The notes: a model not told the origin generated them from the letters alone. A stretch of 64,000 nt of DNA from Bettongia penicillata ogilbyi (GCA_023548195.1 JAJHZJ010000414.1:730501-794500); one strand, 5' to 3'; shown: positions 21,722 through 32,589, numbered from the stretch's first letter. Translations and numbers: made by a program.

Positions 21722-21740
21722 CTGATGTCCTATCTGCCTG

Positions 21741-22524
21741 GGTTTGAAATACCAGTGATATGAATTGTTATCCATACAAAATAAATCTCAATTATTAGTA
21801 ACTTTCAGCAGCTACATCGAAAAACAAGAATACATGGGAAAGCCCGGATTCTTTGAATGTAGGCTTTCTGTTCCCTAAACCTTGCTTTTAGTTTTCTGCC
21901 CTTCAAGAAAAATAAACCAGATTTTAGGATAATATTTTCTCAGGAAATGGTCTTCACAATATAACTTTCAGTCATTAAATTAACCAGCAGTAAAGAATAG
22001 TATAGAAAATGTTTCCTGTTTGCAAGGCACTGAACTTTACAAATCTTGATTTCCATATACATTTTATTATATGATAGAAACAGGTGATGTTTGGCACCAA
22101 CTTAATACTTTAAATCAAGGGTTCTATAGCTACAGCCCAACTAGGGTTGCTGATCATTAGAAGGCCCTCATAAGTCCACATTCCTTAAACAGGTGGATAT
22201 GACTGAGGTTAGCACCCAGTTAGCATGAATATTTAGGAAGCTATCAGATGTCCACTTCCTCCCCAGATGCCACACTATAAACTTCCACCGACCTGTTTAT
22301 TCCCCTAGTGACCTCCCCAGCCATCTACTGCCTCTAATCCTGGGATCTCAGTCTTCTGTCACAGAGGCCAGCATCCCAGGGTTTTTCTCTACCAAGGAAC
22401 CTTTTGTCCCGAGATCTTAGGTCTTCCATCCCCAAGTTTGTATTTAAAGTTGCTTTGAGATTCTCTTTCCAAGCTGCTTTTTCTAGGTGCCAGAATTATC
22501 AGTTATGGCTGCCTCTTCAAGGTA
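21741..22524. other. Downstream of HACD2, nothing recognised
   Basis: AT-rich, then a CT-rich stretch 22250-22450. No supported gene. Confidence 0.4.
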
Positions 22525-22705
22525 AAAAATCATAGAATTTAAGAGCTGACATTTGCTTCAACTGCTTCAGTTTACAGATGAGACTGAGGCTCAGCCAGGG
22601 GGTGCACTTGTCCAGGTTCACACAGTTACTTAGTGTGAGGCCCAGAATCCAGGATTCCTGACTTGGAAGTCCATTGTACTATCCACCGTACCATAAACAC
22701 TGCTC
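22525..22705 (-). mobile_element. MIR-like SINE, antisense
   Basis: aaaaatcatagaatttaagagctgac, gtttacagatgagactgaggctcagcc and cagaatccaggattcctgac in order. Confidence 0.65.
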
Positions 22706-22819
22706 TGTCTCATTTATCTTCATAAAAATTAGAGATGGTCTTGCGGTTCTACTGATGATGTTATTTTTGTTCTAGGTGGTTGTTTTACTTATTTAATGAG
22801 AAAAATTGTTCTAAGCCCT

Positions 22820-22925
22820 TCTTGGAGTCAGAGTGTAAAAGTTCAAATACTGGCTTCCCCACCCTTAACATTTGTGGGTCGCAGTTCACTCATCTGTAAA
22901 AAGGGGGGGTTGGACTTTATGATTT
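22820..22925 (+). mobile_element. SINE 3' part
   Basis: cttggagtcagagtgtaaaagttcaaatactgg and cactcatctgtaaaaa...ttggacttta match the SINE order. Confidence 0.5.
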
Positions 22926-23027
22926 TGAATGTCTTTTCCTGTGCTAAGTTTGTACTCATCACTAAGAAAGATCTCCAGGTTTTTTTTAAAATGGATCTCT
23001 TTTTTTAAAATGCCTTGAAACATGTTA

Positions 23028-23150
23028 GTCAATAAACGTTTATTAAATGCCTGCTCTGTGCCAGGCGCTTTGCTAAGTGCTGGGGTTACAAAACAAGGTA
23101 AAAGATAATCCCTGCTCTCACAGAGGAGCTCACAATCCAAGGGATGAGAC
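23028..23150 (-). mobile_element. L2-type LINE 3' end, antisense
   Basis: caataaacgtttattaaatgcctgctctgtgccaggcgctttgctaagtgctgggg and aatccctgctctcacagaggagctcac. Confidence 0.8.
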
Positions 23151-23184
23151 TATTCAAGCATTTCTTTAAATCTAATGATAGACC

Positions 23185-23440
23185 CTCAGCTGTTACTTAG
23201 TCGTGTCCAACTCTTTGTGACCCCATTTGGGGTTTTCTTGGCAAAGATATCTGGAGTGGTTTTCCATTTCCTTCTCCAGCTCATTTTACAGATGAGGAAA
23301 CTGAGGCAAGCTGGGTTTAGAGACTTGCTGAGGGTCACACAGCTACTGAGAATCTGAGACTGGATTTGAACTCAGGAAGAGGAGTCTTCCTGACTCCAGG
23401 CCCTGCATTCTTATCTTCTGTGCCACCTAGCTGTCCAGGC
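23185..23440 (-). mobile_element. tRNA-derived SINE, antisense
   Basis: Reverse orientation, running from gtcgtgtccaactctttgtgacccc through ctccagctcattttacagatgaggaaactgagg to gtgccacctagctgtcc. Near full length. Confidence 0.9.
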
Positions 23441-23754
23441 TCTCAGCACTGACAGGTAATTAATTTCACATTCACCAATAAATACTGCAATAGCATTGTT
23501 ATAAACACTGTTTAAAGCAGGGATTCCCTTCCCGATTAGAAGTTTCTTAGGTCTTTTGAGAAAGTAGCCAAGAGCATTTTGGGTTGAGTTTTACTCAAGG
23601 AAAAAGACTTCTTGATCAGAATAAGTTATTTAATGAAGACTGGCAAGCAGGTAGATTTGTGTGAGATTTTCTATTTCAGTGCAAACATACATCTGTCAAG
23701 AATGACTTTAATAAATTGAGATTATAATTTTCAACAATAACCCTAAAGGAAAAA

Positions 23755-23890
23755 GCAACATGATACGGTGGTTAGACTACTAGGCTTGGGTTCACAGAGA
23801 TGTAGCTTCAAATTTTAGCCCCTGATGCATATTGGCTGTGTGACCATGGGCAAGTCACTTAATTTCTCTCTGCCTCATGCAACTTCCCAG
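23755..23890 (+). mobile_element. SINE 5' part
   Basis: caacatgatacggtggttagac, ggctgtgtgaccatgggcaagtcacttaat and ctgcctcatgc. Confidence 0.65.
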
Positions 23891-25179
23891 GATTAGAAGT
23901 TACATGTGAGTTTCGCATCCACATCAGTGCAAAGACATTTCTACAAGAGTTCCCTACATAGATGAAATCACTAATCAGGGAGAAAAAAGGATAGAGACAC
24001 AAAGGCCTTCCTGCAAGGAGTCCTTCCAGTAAGACTTGGATTGGTCATCAGTACTTCTCAATTTGAGATCACAGGTAACAGAGACAAGAAGATGCATCTT
24101 GGCCTAGAAAGAGTTAGGTACACCTGGGCCAATGACTTGACCCTCAGAAAAGAGAAGAAACAGCAAAGAGCAAACACAAATACGCACACACATGTGCTGA
24201 TACACACACGGAAAGAAGGAAGTTTGGAAGAGGAAACAGCAATGTTGGAACTATCATAAATTTAATATATACTTAACATAAATTGTGTAACGGAGATTCA
24301 TCGTCATCACACACAAGCCTCTTTTTCTGCTCTTGAAGAAAATGTTCATATTTGCTGTTGTTTGTCAAATTCATATAATTATTATAAATGTTTTTTAAAT
24401 AAGGAGAAGTTCATACTAATGCCTTGGGGGGAGAAGGGGAAGAAAGCGGGTCTGTCTCAATCTTTTCTGTAACATTCATATTACTTTTAGTTAGACCAAG
24501 TGTAATTACTTTTCCCCTTTCTAAGGTCTTCGGTGGCCTACTCCTCACTCAGCTCACCCTGGTTGGGGACAAATGTATACCTTTTAAATTTCAAGCTCTA
24601 GGACAGATCTGATGTTTATTGGGAGGCCACTCCCCAGCTCTGAATCAGAGGATCTAGCTTTGCAATAGAATGTTGTCTACAATACAGTCATGGCCCTTTG
24701 CTGCCCACTTTTCTGATAGGTTCTTACTAATGGCATCAAGGAGAAGTATCATGAAGGCCTATCACTTTCCAAATAGCTAGAACACATTTTCAATAATTAA
24801 TTGATCAGGAATCTCTTAAAATCATATTCCTTTAAAAAGTTGTGATTTGGTGACCAAAAATCATACTGGAGATGAGGTTTTTCAAGTCTCTCCTGTCATC
24901 AAGTGTTTTCAGATGTGAAAGCTGGATCTGTTTGCTAAAGAGATCTTACTAATCTGCCTACTAATCAATTTTCAATTACTTCATTCCTATTTTTACCAAC
25001 ACAGTGATGCTACTCAGATGAATTTCTAGATGCTGCTTTTTTTTTTTGCAATCAAATGTACAAGAGGCAGTGAAGACACACCCTGTTTCCAGAAGACAAG
25101 AGATAGACTTTCATTAATTGGCAAACTAGATTACATTAACCAGGATGATAAAGGTTATTGCAACCCCATGTGAAATACT
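23891..25179. other. Intergenic sequence, nothing recognised
   Basis: Contains a degenerate CA-rich stretch at 24170-24215. No supported gene or clear repeat. Confidence 0.45.
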
Positions 25180-25400
25180 TAAATGAATGAATAAAGCATT
25201 TATAAAGCATTTAGTATGTGTTAAGTGCTGGGGATACAAATAGAAAAGCAGATAGGCCCTGCTCTCAAGCATCTCACATTCTATTAGGGGAGATACATAT
25301 ATGGAAGGTTTCAAGTATAAGTCAAATGGAAATCTCCCATGGTCCTTGGGGTGTAGCAGAAGAGCAGGTGGTAGCACCTCTTCTTTCATGGCATTTCCAA
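25180..25400 (-). mobile_element. L2-type LINE 3' end, antisense
   Basis: aaagcatttagtatgtgttaagtgctggggatacaaatag, then ctgctctcaagcatctcacattctatt. Confidence 0.7.
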
Positions 25401-25509
25401 TGATAGAAGGATATCAGTTTCTGATGTCAAATGATTTAATGGTGCCAAGGATGTTGATGGTAAGAACATTCTAGGTTTTCAGCTGAAGGAATTAAAAGAC
25501 TTAATTTGG

Positions 25510-25615
25510 AAAAGTGGAGAAGGAAATGGCAAACCCCTCCGGTATCCTTGCCAAGAAAATCCCAAATGGGGTCATGAAGAATCAAACATGACTAAAAGGA
25601 CTGAACAGTAATAAA
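25510..25615 (+). mobile_element. SINE 3' tail
   Basis: tggagaaggaaatggcaaaccc, ccaagaaaatcccaaatggggtcatgaag and aaggactgaacagtaat. Confidence 0.7.
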
Positions 25616-25675
25616 AATTTGGAAAAGAAAGAATAAAAGGGAGACATAACTTGTCTTCAGATTCTGAAGGCTTAT

Positions 25676-26945
25676 TATTTTTTGCCTTAATTAGTATTTT
25701 ATTTTTCCCCACAATTATACATCACAAAAAGTTCTAGCATTCATTTTTACAAGATTTTGAGTTCCAAATTTTTCTTCCTCCTCTCCCCTCTTCTGAAAAT
25801 GATGGTAGGCAGTTTAATATAGTTTATACATTCACTATTATGTAAAACATTTCCATATTCATCACAGTTGTGGAAGAAGAAACTGATCAAAAGAAAAAAA
25901 GCATGAGAAAGAATAAGTGAAAAAATAGGCTTTGATCTGCATTCAGAGTCTATCAGTTCTTTATCTGAATATGGATAACATTTTCCTTCATAAGTTTTTT
26001 GTACTTGTCTTAGATCATTTTGTTGCTGAGAAAAGCTGTGTCATTCATAATTAGTCATCCCACAATGTTGCTGTGTACAGTGTTTTCCTGGTTCTGCTCA
26101 TTTCACTTTGCATCAGTTTATACAAGTCTTTCCAAATTTTTCTGAAATCTGCCTGTTCATCATTTCTCATTGCACAATAGTATTCTATCACATTCATATA
26201 CCACAGATGATGGGCATCCCCTCTATTTCCCATATTTTGCCACCATAAATAGGCTTGCTATAAATATTTTTGCACACATATGTCCTTTTCCCTTTTTTAT
26301 AATGTCTTTAGGATACAAACCTAGTAGTGGGATTGCAATATCAAAGGACATGCACAGCTTTATACCTTTTTGGGCAGAATTCCAAATCGTTCTCCAGAAT
26401 GGTTGGATCAGTTCTCACCTCCACCAACAGTGCATCAGCCCCAATTTTTCCACATCATCTCCAACATTTATCATTTTCCTTTTTGTCATATTAGCCATTT
26501 TGATTGGTGTGAGATGGTATTTTAGAGTTGTTTTAATTTGCATTTCTCTAATCAAAAATGATTTAGAGCATTTCTTCATATGCCTATAGATATATTTGAT
26601 TTATTCATCTGAAAACTGCTTGTTCATATCTTTTGACCATTTATCAGTTGGCAAATGGCTCATATTGGCATAAATTTGACTCAGTTCTCTATATATCTGA
26701 GAAATGAGATCTTTATCAGAGACATTTGCTATATAAAGATTGTTTCCCAGCTTCCTACTTTCCTTCTAATCTAGATTGTATTGATTTTGTTTGTACAAAA
26801 GTGTTTCAGTTTAGCTTGATCAAAATTATCTGTTCTACATTTCATAATGTTCTCGTTTGGTTATAAATTCTTCTCCTCCCCATAGATTTGATTGCTTCGT
26901 TGTCTATGGTACCTTTTAATGAGATGTAGTTTCTAAAGCCTTGTT
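25676..26945 (-). mobile_element. L1 3' region, antisense, about 1.27 kb
   Basis: Read on the minus strand it gives the L1 tail (poly-A side at 25676), gaactcaaaatcttg-type text, gcagaaccaggaaaacactg, gaatactattgtgcaatg, gggatgcccatcatctg, and then further upstream L1 text. The + strand 139-codon frame at 26170-26589 is a shadow of this element. Confidence 0.8.
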
Positions 26946-27154
26946 ATATCAAAGAGAGATTAGAGTAAACTTGCAGTGTTCCGGAAGGCAAAATTAAGAC
27001 CAGTGGGTAGAAGGTGCAATTTCATAGACATTTAGTTGGAAGGAAAGAGACTTAGATTGTAGTTCAACTCTGCTATCGATGTGCCATGTGACATTTAGAC
27101 AAGTAATCTAATTTTTTTCTGAATCTTGCTTCCCTCATGTGTCAAGTGAGGGAA

Positions 27155-27350
27155 TCAGACTCCCAGAGTCAGAAGGGACCTCAAACATTATCTAGTCCAA
27201 CTCCCACCTAAATCATTGATTCCATCTACCACTTCCCTAACAAATATCCATTTAGCTGCCGTTCTAGGACTTGGCAATGATGGAGAGCTCACTTCTTCCC
27301 CAAAACATGTCATTCCATCCTTAGCACCTAACAGTTAGAAGAAACTTTCT
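27155..27350 (+). mobile_element. CR1/L3-type LINE, left part of an interrupted copy
   Basis: cccagagtcagaagggacctcaaaca, tctagtccaactcccacc, ggagagctcacttcttcc and cagttagaagaaactttct. The copy continues at 30003 after the HAL1-like insertion. Confidence 0.75.
27337..27350 (+). repeat. Target-site duplication, left
   Basis: AGAAGAAACTTTCT, matching 12 of 14 bases of 29999-30012. Confidence 0.7.
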
Positions 27351-27989
27351 TGGATGGTGGAGTAACAGCATGAACGTTCTACAGCGCTCCCACCAAGCCC
27401 AGACAAATACCTGTAAAAAATGGCTCCAAACAAATTGCGGAGCTTCAGAACCCACAGAATGACAGTGAAGCAAATCTCCAGCCCAAGACAGTCTGGAATG
27501 TCTCTGGGAAGTGTCTGTCATGTCACAATGGGAGCAGGGCGCACTCCAGTGTGGGCCGCAAGTGCAAAGAGGGGACCTGAGCAGGCTTTGGGGAGAGAAT
27601 CTCTTGCACCTGTGATGGTTTCCAGACTTCATGACCCCAAAACTCTGAGGATAAATTGGAAGGTCAGTGGGAAAAGCCTGTGGGAGCACTGCAGGAGGGT
27701 GGAGTGGTCTGGCCCCAGCCCTAGGACACCTGAGGGGAGAGGGGGCGGAGGAACCCCTGGAATCCACAGCAGCATCAGGAGCAGCTGCAGCCACTGTTTC
27801 TGGAGCCCTAGGCCCAAAGATTGTGGGGGGGATCAAGGGACTGACAGTACCCCCCACACACACCTCCACTGGAAGCAGAGAACTACCTTGACAAAGAGTT
27901 CAAAAGTCAAGTAAATGGATAGGGAAATGAGCAAAAACTAGAAAAAGAATAGCACTATAGAATCTTACTTTGGTGACAAGGAAGACCAA

Positions 27990-28930
27990 AGCATGCAAAC
28001 AGAAGAAAACAAAGTCAAAGCTCCTCCATCCAAAGCCTCCAAGAAAAATATGAATTGGTCTTAGGCCATGGAAGAGCTCAAAAAGGATTTTAAAAATCAA
28101 GTAAGAGAAGTAGAGCAAAAATTGGGAAGAGAAATAAGAGTGATAGAAATAAGATAGAACTAAGACAATCATAAAAAACGACTCAGCTGCTTGCTAAAGG
28201 AGACCCAAAAAATGATGAAGAAAAGAACACTGTAAAAAATAGACTAACCCAAATGGCAAAAGAGATCCAAAAAGCCAATAAGGAAAAGAATGCCCTGAAA
28301 AGTAGAATTGGCCAGATGGAAAAGGAGATCTAAAAGCTCACTGAAGAAAATAATTCCTTAAAGATTAGAATGGAGCAGATGAAAAAAAGAAAATGAAAAA
28401 ATAGCAGACAATGTGAAATATCTCATTGGAAAAACAACTGACTTGGAAAATACATCCAGGAGAGATAATTTAAAAATTATGGGACTATCTGAAAGCCATG
28501 ATCAAAAAAAGAACCTAGACATCATCTTTCATGAAATTATCAAGGAAAACTGCCCTGATATTCTAGAACCAGAGGGCAAAATAAATACTGAAAGAATCCA
28601 CTGATCACCTCCTGAAAGAGATCCAAAAAGAGAAACTCCTAGGAACATTTTGGCCAAATTCCAGAGTTCCCAGGTCAAGCAGCCAGAAAGAAACAATTCG
28701 GGTATTGTGGAAATACAATCAGGATAACACAAGATCTAAGCAGCTTCTACATTAAGGGATCAGAGGACTTGGAATATAATCTTCCAGTAGTCAAAGGAGC
28801 TAGGATTAAAACCAAGAATCACCTACCCAGAAAAACTGAGTATACTATTTCAGGGGGAAAAATGGTCGTTCAGTGGAATAGAGGACCTTCAAGCATTCTT
28901 GATGAAAAGACCAGAACTGAATAGAAAATC
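27990..28930 (+). pseudogene. L1-type ORF1 (RNA-binding chaperone) remnant
   Basis: L1 ORF1 protein is a trimeric coiled-coil RNA-binding protein. Here a Lys/Glu-rich coiled-coil region (28066-28400, e.g. MEELKKDFKNQVREVEQKLG) is broken by stops and frame changes. The RRM region is clearest at 28413-28601, with SRRDNLKIMGLSESHDQKKN. The frame is then stopped at 28602-28604 but continues in the same frame as SPPERDPKRETPRNILAKFQ, so that stop is a single nonsense change. Beyond about 28720 more stops appear. It cannot make a full protein. Confidence 0.8.
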
Positions 28931-29065
28931 TGACTTTCCAACACAAGAATCAAGAGAAGCTTGAAAAAGTAAACAGGAAAGAGAAATCAAAAGGGACTTA
29001 CTAGAGTTGAACTGTTTATATTCCTATATGGAAACTTTTCTCAGTATTTGGGTAGTTGGAGGAAT

Positions 29066-29067
<2 letters not shown>

Positions 29068-29150
<83 letters not shown>
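29068..29150 (+). repeat. (CA)n(TA)n compound microsatellite
   Basis: About 19 CA units run into about 22 TA units, within the HAL1-like element. The Cys/Val/Tyr/Ile-rich antisense frame is an artefact. Confidence 0.97.
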
Positions 29151-29152
<2 letters not shown>

Positions 29153-29396
29153 ACAGAGGGCACAGAGTGAGTTGAATAGGAAGGAATGATATCTAAAAAA
29201 ATAAAATGAAGGGGTGAGAGAGGAATATATTAGGAGGAGAAAGGGAGAAATGGAATGGGGCAAATTCTCTCCCATAAAAGAGGCAAGAAAAAGCTTTTTC
29301 AATGGAGGGGAAAAGGGGGAGGTGAGAGGGAAAAATGAAGCTTACTCTCATCACATTTGGCTTAAGGAGGGAATGACATGCACAACTCACTTTGGT

Positions 29397-29985
29397 ATGA
29401 AAATCTATCTTACACTATAGGAAAGTAGAGGAGAAGGGCATAAGTGAGGTGGGGGGTAAGATAGAAGGGAGGGCAAATGGGAGGAGGGAATAATTAGAAG
29501 TAAACACTTTTGGGGAGGGATAAGGTCAAAAAAGAGAATAGAAGAAATGGGGGGGGCAGGATAGGATGGAGGGAAATATAGTTAGTCTTTCACAACATGA
29601 CTTTTATGGAAGTCTTTTGCATAACTTCACATGTATAACCCATATTGAATTGCTTGCCTTCTCAGGGGGGATGGGTGGGGAGGGAGGAAGGGAGAGAGGT
29701 TGGAACTCAAAATTTTAAAAACGGATGTTAAAAATTGTATTTACATGCAACTGGGATATAAGAAATACAGGTAATGGGTTATAGAAATCTATCTTGCTCT
29801 ACAACAAAATAGAGGAGATAGGGATAAGGGAAGGGATGGGAGTGATAGAAAGGAAAGCAGACTGGTGAAAGGGGTAATCAGAATGTATGCTTTCTTGGGG
29901 TGGAGGGAGGAGAGAGATGGGGAGAAAATTTGGAACTCAAAATCTTGTGGAAATGAATGTTGAGAACTAAAAATAAATTTAAAAA
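29397..29985 (+). repeat. Duplicated block inside the HAL1 3' UTR
   Basis: Block A (29397-29760) and block B (about 29785-29985) share aaatctatcttgctc / aaaatctatcttacac, agaggagatagggataag / agaggagaagggcataag, a gggaggga run, and the tggaactcaaaat...atgtt end. The element thus has two L1-like 3' termini in tandem. Confidence 0.65.
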
Positions 29986-29998
29986 GAGAAAGAAAAAA

Positions 29999-30012
29999 AG
30001 AAAAAACTTCCT
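29999..30012 (+). repeat. Target-site duplication, right
   Basis: AGAAAAAACTTCCT, partner of 27337-27350. It partly overlaps the A-rich tail, so the exact edge is uncertain. Confidence 0.65.
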
Positions 30013-30125
30013 TCCTCTTAAGCTGAAAATTGCCTCCTTTGGTTCAAGCTCTGCCCACCACAGCCAATTAAAACAAGTCTAATTAGGCCTTTGTAAAGAT
30101 CAGTGAGGTCCCATACAAGCTAATG
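30003..30125 (+). mobile_element. CR1/L3-type LINE, right part of an interrupted copy
   Basis: aacttccttcctcttaagctgaaaattgcctcctttggttcaagctctgcc...aacaagtctaatt continues the CR1-like order from 27350. Confidence 0.75.
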
Positions 30126-30204
30126 CCTTGCCTACTGTCACCACTAGAGGGCAGTAGTTTATAAGGACAGAGTAATACTGATACTGGAAGGGCTTTGGCA
30201 AACA

Positions 30205-30440
30205 CAATAATAGTAGCAGCTAACATTTATATAGCTCTTGGTATGTGTCAGGCATTTGCTAAGCACATTTCCATTAGTGTCTCATTTGAACCTTATAGCA
30301 ACCCTGGGAAGTAGGTGCTATTACTGCCATTTTACAGATGAGGAAACTGAGGCAAACTGGTAAAGTGACTTGCCCAGGATCACACAGCCAGGAAGAGTCT
30401 GAATTCTGATTTGAGCTCAGGTCTTCCTGACACAGAAATA
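30205..30440 (-). mobile_element. CORE/MIR-type SINE, antisense
   Basis: agcagctaacatttatatagctcttgg, gggaagtaggtgctattactgcc, ttttacagatgaggaaactgaggcaaac, cccaggatcacacagcc and caggtcttcctgac. Almost full length. Confidence 0.9.
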
Positions 30441-31659
30441 AAAATGCCTGTGCCTATGAAAATTAGTCAAAGACCTTCCGGGTCCTTAATGAGAAGAAAA
30501 AAAAAATACCTTTGACTCTTAAAGTATAAACTAGAAGAACAAAAAGATCTTCATCCTCCTCCTTCCTGCAGTACCCCCCATTACACATTATTTGAGAAAT
30601 GCAAGCTAAACCCTTTATATCTTTACGATTACTCTGATCCCAATGCATTTCCATTTTCACTTTCCATGCTGATATCCCATGTTCCTCATTTTAAAATACT
30701 TAGATTTTGAAAAACATAAAAAAAAAAACAAAACCCAGCAGGTGTTCATACTCTTATTTAGTGGAGAGGTTTATTCATTAATGCTCTTTGCCAACATCCT
30801 GGGAGGTCAATCCCAACCCCCTATTCTGGGCTGGGATATTTTTGGAGGGTGGCCTGGGCCATGAGAGAAAATATCAGGCCACCTTATAAGGCTGTGTCTA
30901 GAGCAGAGAATTCTTGCCTGCCACATGTTGAGTACACTGTGGATTTAAGTTAACTTGATTCCTGGACTGTACTTTTTCTCACAGCCTTTAAATGCCTCTG
31001 TTCATGCCTTAGATTATTCTCTCTGTCTCTTTTACAGGCAAAAACCTGTCCAGAACAGATGGCTATTTTAAGTGGGACCTGTTTGGGATTTACAGAATTG
31101 ACCGTCTGGATTAATGTCTATCAGCCAGTTAATATAATGCTTTTCAAGGCCCCTATTAAGCAGGTTGTGCTAATATTGTTATAAATGTATTGACTGGTTT
31201 ATTTAAGTGATGGCTGTTCACTTCATTAGAAGTTAATAGCACAGAAGAAAGTGATCATCAGGTCTGGAAAACAGATACATTTTGTTTAGATTGATTTTCT
31301 TCAGCTTCTCACATAGCTTGTTTGATGTAGAAATCTAAGGGTTAAATAAGTCACTAGTTGGGAAACAGGCCTATCACCTCAGGTCCAACTTAACTCCATG
31401 GTGTCTGTGGATAGACTAAACATTCCAGCAATGATGCAAGCCTGCCTACCTGGCTCTGTGAAAGCCCAACGTGGCCGCCTTTGCACGCTGGGAAGCTGGG
31501 TCGCTTGACTTGCTGCTGAACAACACCGTATGTACAGATATATGCATATATATCTATATACATAAATGTGCTTTCCTAAGTCAATAAATAGTCCTCAGAG
31601 ATCCTTAAGTATGGTTTAGTGGCCCCTGTTTCTATTTGAGTTTGACACTACCAATCTAG
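30441..31659. other. Non-repetitive intergenic block with an exon-like segment
   Basis: About 1.2 kb without a repeat I recognise. At 31037 an AG follows a strong pyrimidine tract (ttctctctgtctcttttacag). After it the frame from 31038 stays open for 48 codons to TAA at 31182-31184 (AKTCPEQMAILSGTCLGFTE...), and a second frame stays open to TAA at 31112. I recognise neither product. It may be a conserved non-coding element, or nothing. Confidence 0.35.
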
Positions 31660-31890
31660 TCTTTGCTGTCAGTTTTTTTCAGTTGTATCTGACTCTTTTT
31701 GACCCCATTTGAGACTTCCTTGGCAAAGATACTGGAGTGGTTTGCCATTTCCTTCTCCAGCCCATTTTGCAGATGAAGAAACTGGGTTGCCCAGCTGTAC
31801 ACGGCTCGCAAGTGTCTCAATCCAGATTGAAACTCAGATCTTCCTGACTCTGCACCTGGCCTTCGATTCACAAGGCCACTTTAGCTACCC
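31660..31890 (-). mobile_element. tRNA-derived SINE, antisense
   Basis: agttgtatctgactctttttgacccca, tggtttgccatttccttctccagcccattttgcagatgaagaaac. Confidence 0.85.
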
Positions 31891-31904
31891 TGATCTAGAC
31901 TAAT

Positions 31905-32035
31905 CCATTTTAAAAAGAAGCTGAGGATTATGAAGACTAAATTATTTTTTCCAAGGTCACACAAGTAATAAATGAAAAAGCCAGAATTTGGACCCAACGT
32001 TTTGTTACTCCAGATCCAGTGTCACTTCTTCTATC
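31905..32035 (-). mobile_element. MIR-like SINE fragment, antisense
   Basis: aagctgaggattatgaag, ccaaggtcacacaagtaataaatg and cagaatttggaccc. Confidence 0.5.
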
Positions 32036-32154
32036 TCCCTGCCTTCATAGATTGTGTGGGTATCAAGTTATGAGTGCTCATAAAGATCAGATCTGTGCCT
32101 GTACTTCATGTCCTTGGCTCCTAACAGAGGGTCTCAAAAACCATAGCATGGATG

Positions 32155-32500
32155 ACACAGTCAATTGATAAGCATTTATTAAGCACTTACTATTTCAGGA
32201 TAGTTGCCATTTCAAAGAAAGGCCAAAGATCATGCCTACTCTCAAGGAGCTCATCTAATGGGAGATTCATAATTGGGACAAATCATTGTATACAAGCAAA
32301 ATACATACGGGGTAAACTGGAAGTGATTAACTGAAGGAAAGTACTAGAATTAAGGGACATCAGGAAAGGTTCCTAGGGAAGATGGGAGTTTAGCTGGGAC
32401 TTGAAGGAAATCGGGGAACGCAAGAGGTAGAGATAAGAATTCCAGGCCCCAGGAACCTCCACAGAAAGGAGGCCAAGACTAAGGATGGAATGGGACTTCC
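32155..32500 (-). mobile_element. L2-type LINE 3' end, antisense
   Basis: aagcatttattaagcacttac, ctactctcaaggagctcatctaatggg and gctgggacttgaaggaaatc. Confidence 0.75.
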
Positions 32501-32589
32501 TCAAACCGGAGAAGTAAGTCCTTACCTCCCCTTCATGTCATCTACACAAAACACCCCATTCTGATGAATTCACAAGAGGAAGCACTTAA

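Larger units (their letters stand above)
1..21740 (+). other. HACD2: HACD2 locus, 3' half (introns, three coding exons, putative 3' UTR)
   Basis: This span holds the downstream part of HACD2: an intron covering bases 1-4118, exon, intron 4241-6692, exon, an 11.6-kb intron (6872-18487), the last coding exon and a putative 3' UTR. The coding exons lie on one strand, have canonical AG/GT borders and join without frame disruption. The first roughly half of the protein (about 127 residues by comparison with the 254-residue human protein) must be encoded before base 1. The introns contain repeats listed separately. The right border rests on a polyadenylation signal chosen by eye and could be earlier (about 19770) or slightly later (about 21800). 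Confidence 0.85.
18571..21740 (+). other. HACD2: Putative HACD2 3' untranslated region
   Basis: The sequence after the HACD2 stop is AT-rich and mostly free of recognisable repeats, as expected of a long vertebrate 3' UTR. A SINE is inserted at about 20010-20215. Candidate polyadenylation signals are AATAAA at 19749, 21716 and 21779. TGTATATA at 21486-21493 matches the Pumilio-binding consensus TGTANATA, but it lies in an alternating TA-rich stretch and may be coincidental. The extent is inferred and is not supported by transcript data. Confidence 0.5.
27351..29998 (+). mobile_element. HAL1-like (half-L1) retrotransposon, near full length
   Basis: The element has a GC-rich 5' UTR-like part (27351-27900), a decayed L1 ORF1-type region (about 27990-28900), and then passes directly into L1-type 3' UTR ending gaactcaaaatcttg...aataaattt and an A-rich tail. 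No ORF2 (endonuclease/reverse transcriptase) lies between. This ORF1-plus-3' UTR layout is that of HAL1 elements, which depend on L1 enzymes in trans. It is bounded by a 14-bp target duplication inside a CR1 copy. Alternatively it is an ordinary L1 with an exact ORF2 deletion, which is less likely. The open frames at 27321-27914 belong to the 5' UTR. Confidence 0.75.

Noticed and set aside
26170..26589. 139-codon open frame on the + strand, with 182- and 164-codon frames at 27321-27914 among the longest in the window
   Set aside because: The first is the reverse complement of an L1 3' UTR. The others lie mainly in the GC-rich 5' UTR of the HAL1-like element and overlap each other on opposite strands. 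None shows a protein domain.
27420..27900. Possible CpG-island promoter
   Set aside because: The GC-rich stretch has few CpGs and belongs to the 5' UTR of the HAL1-like element.
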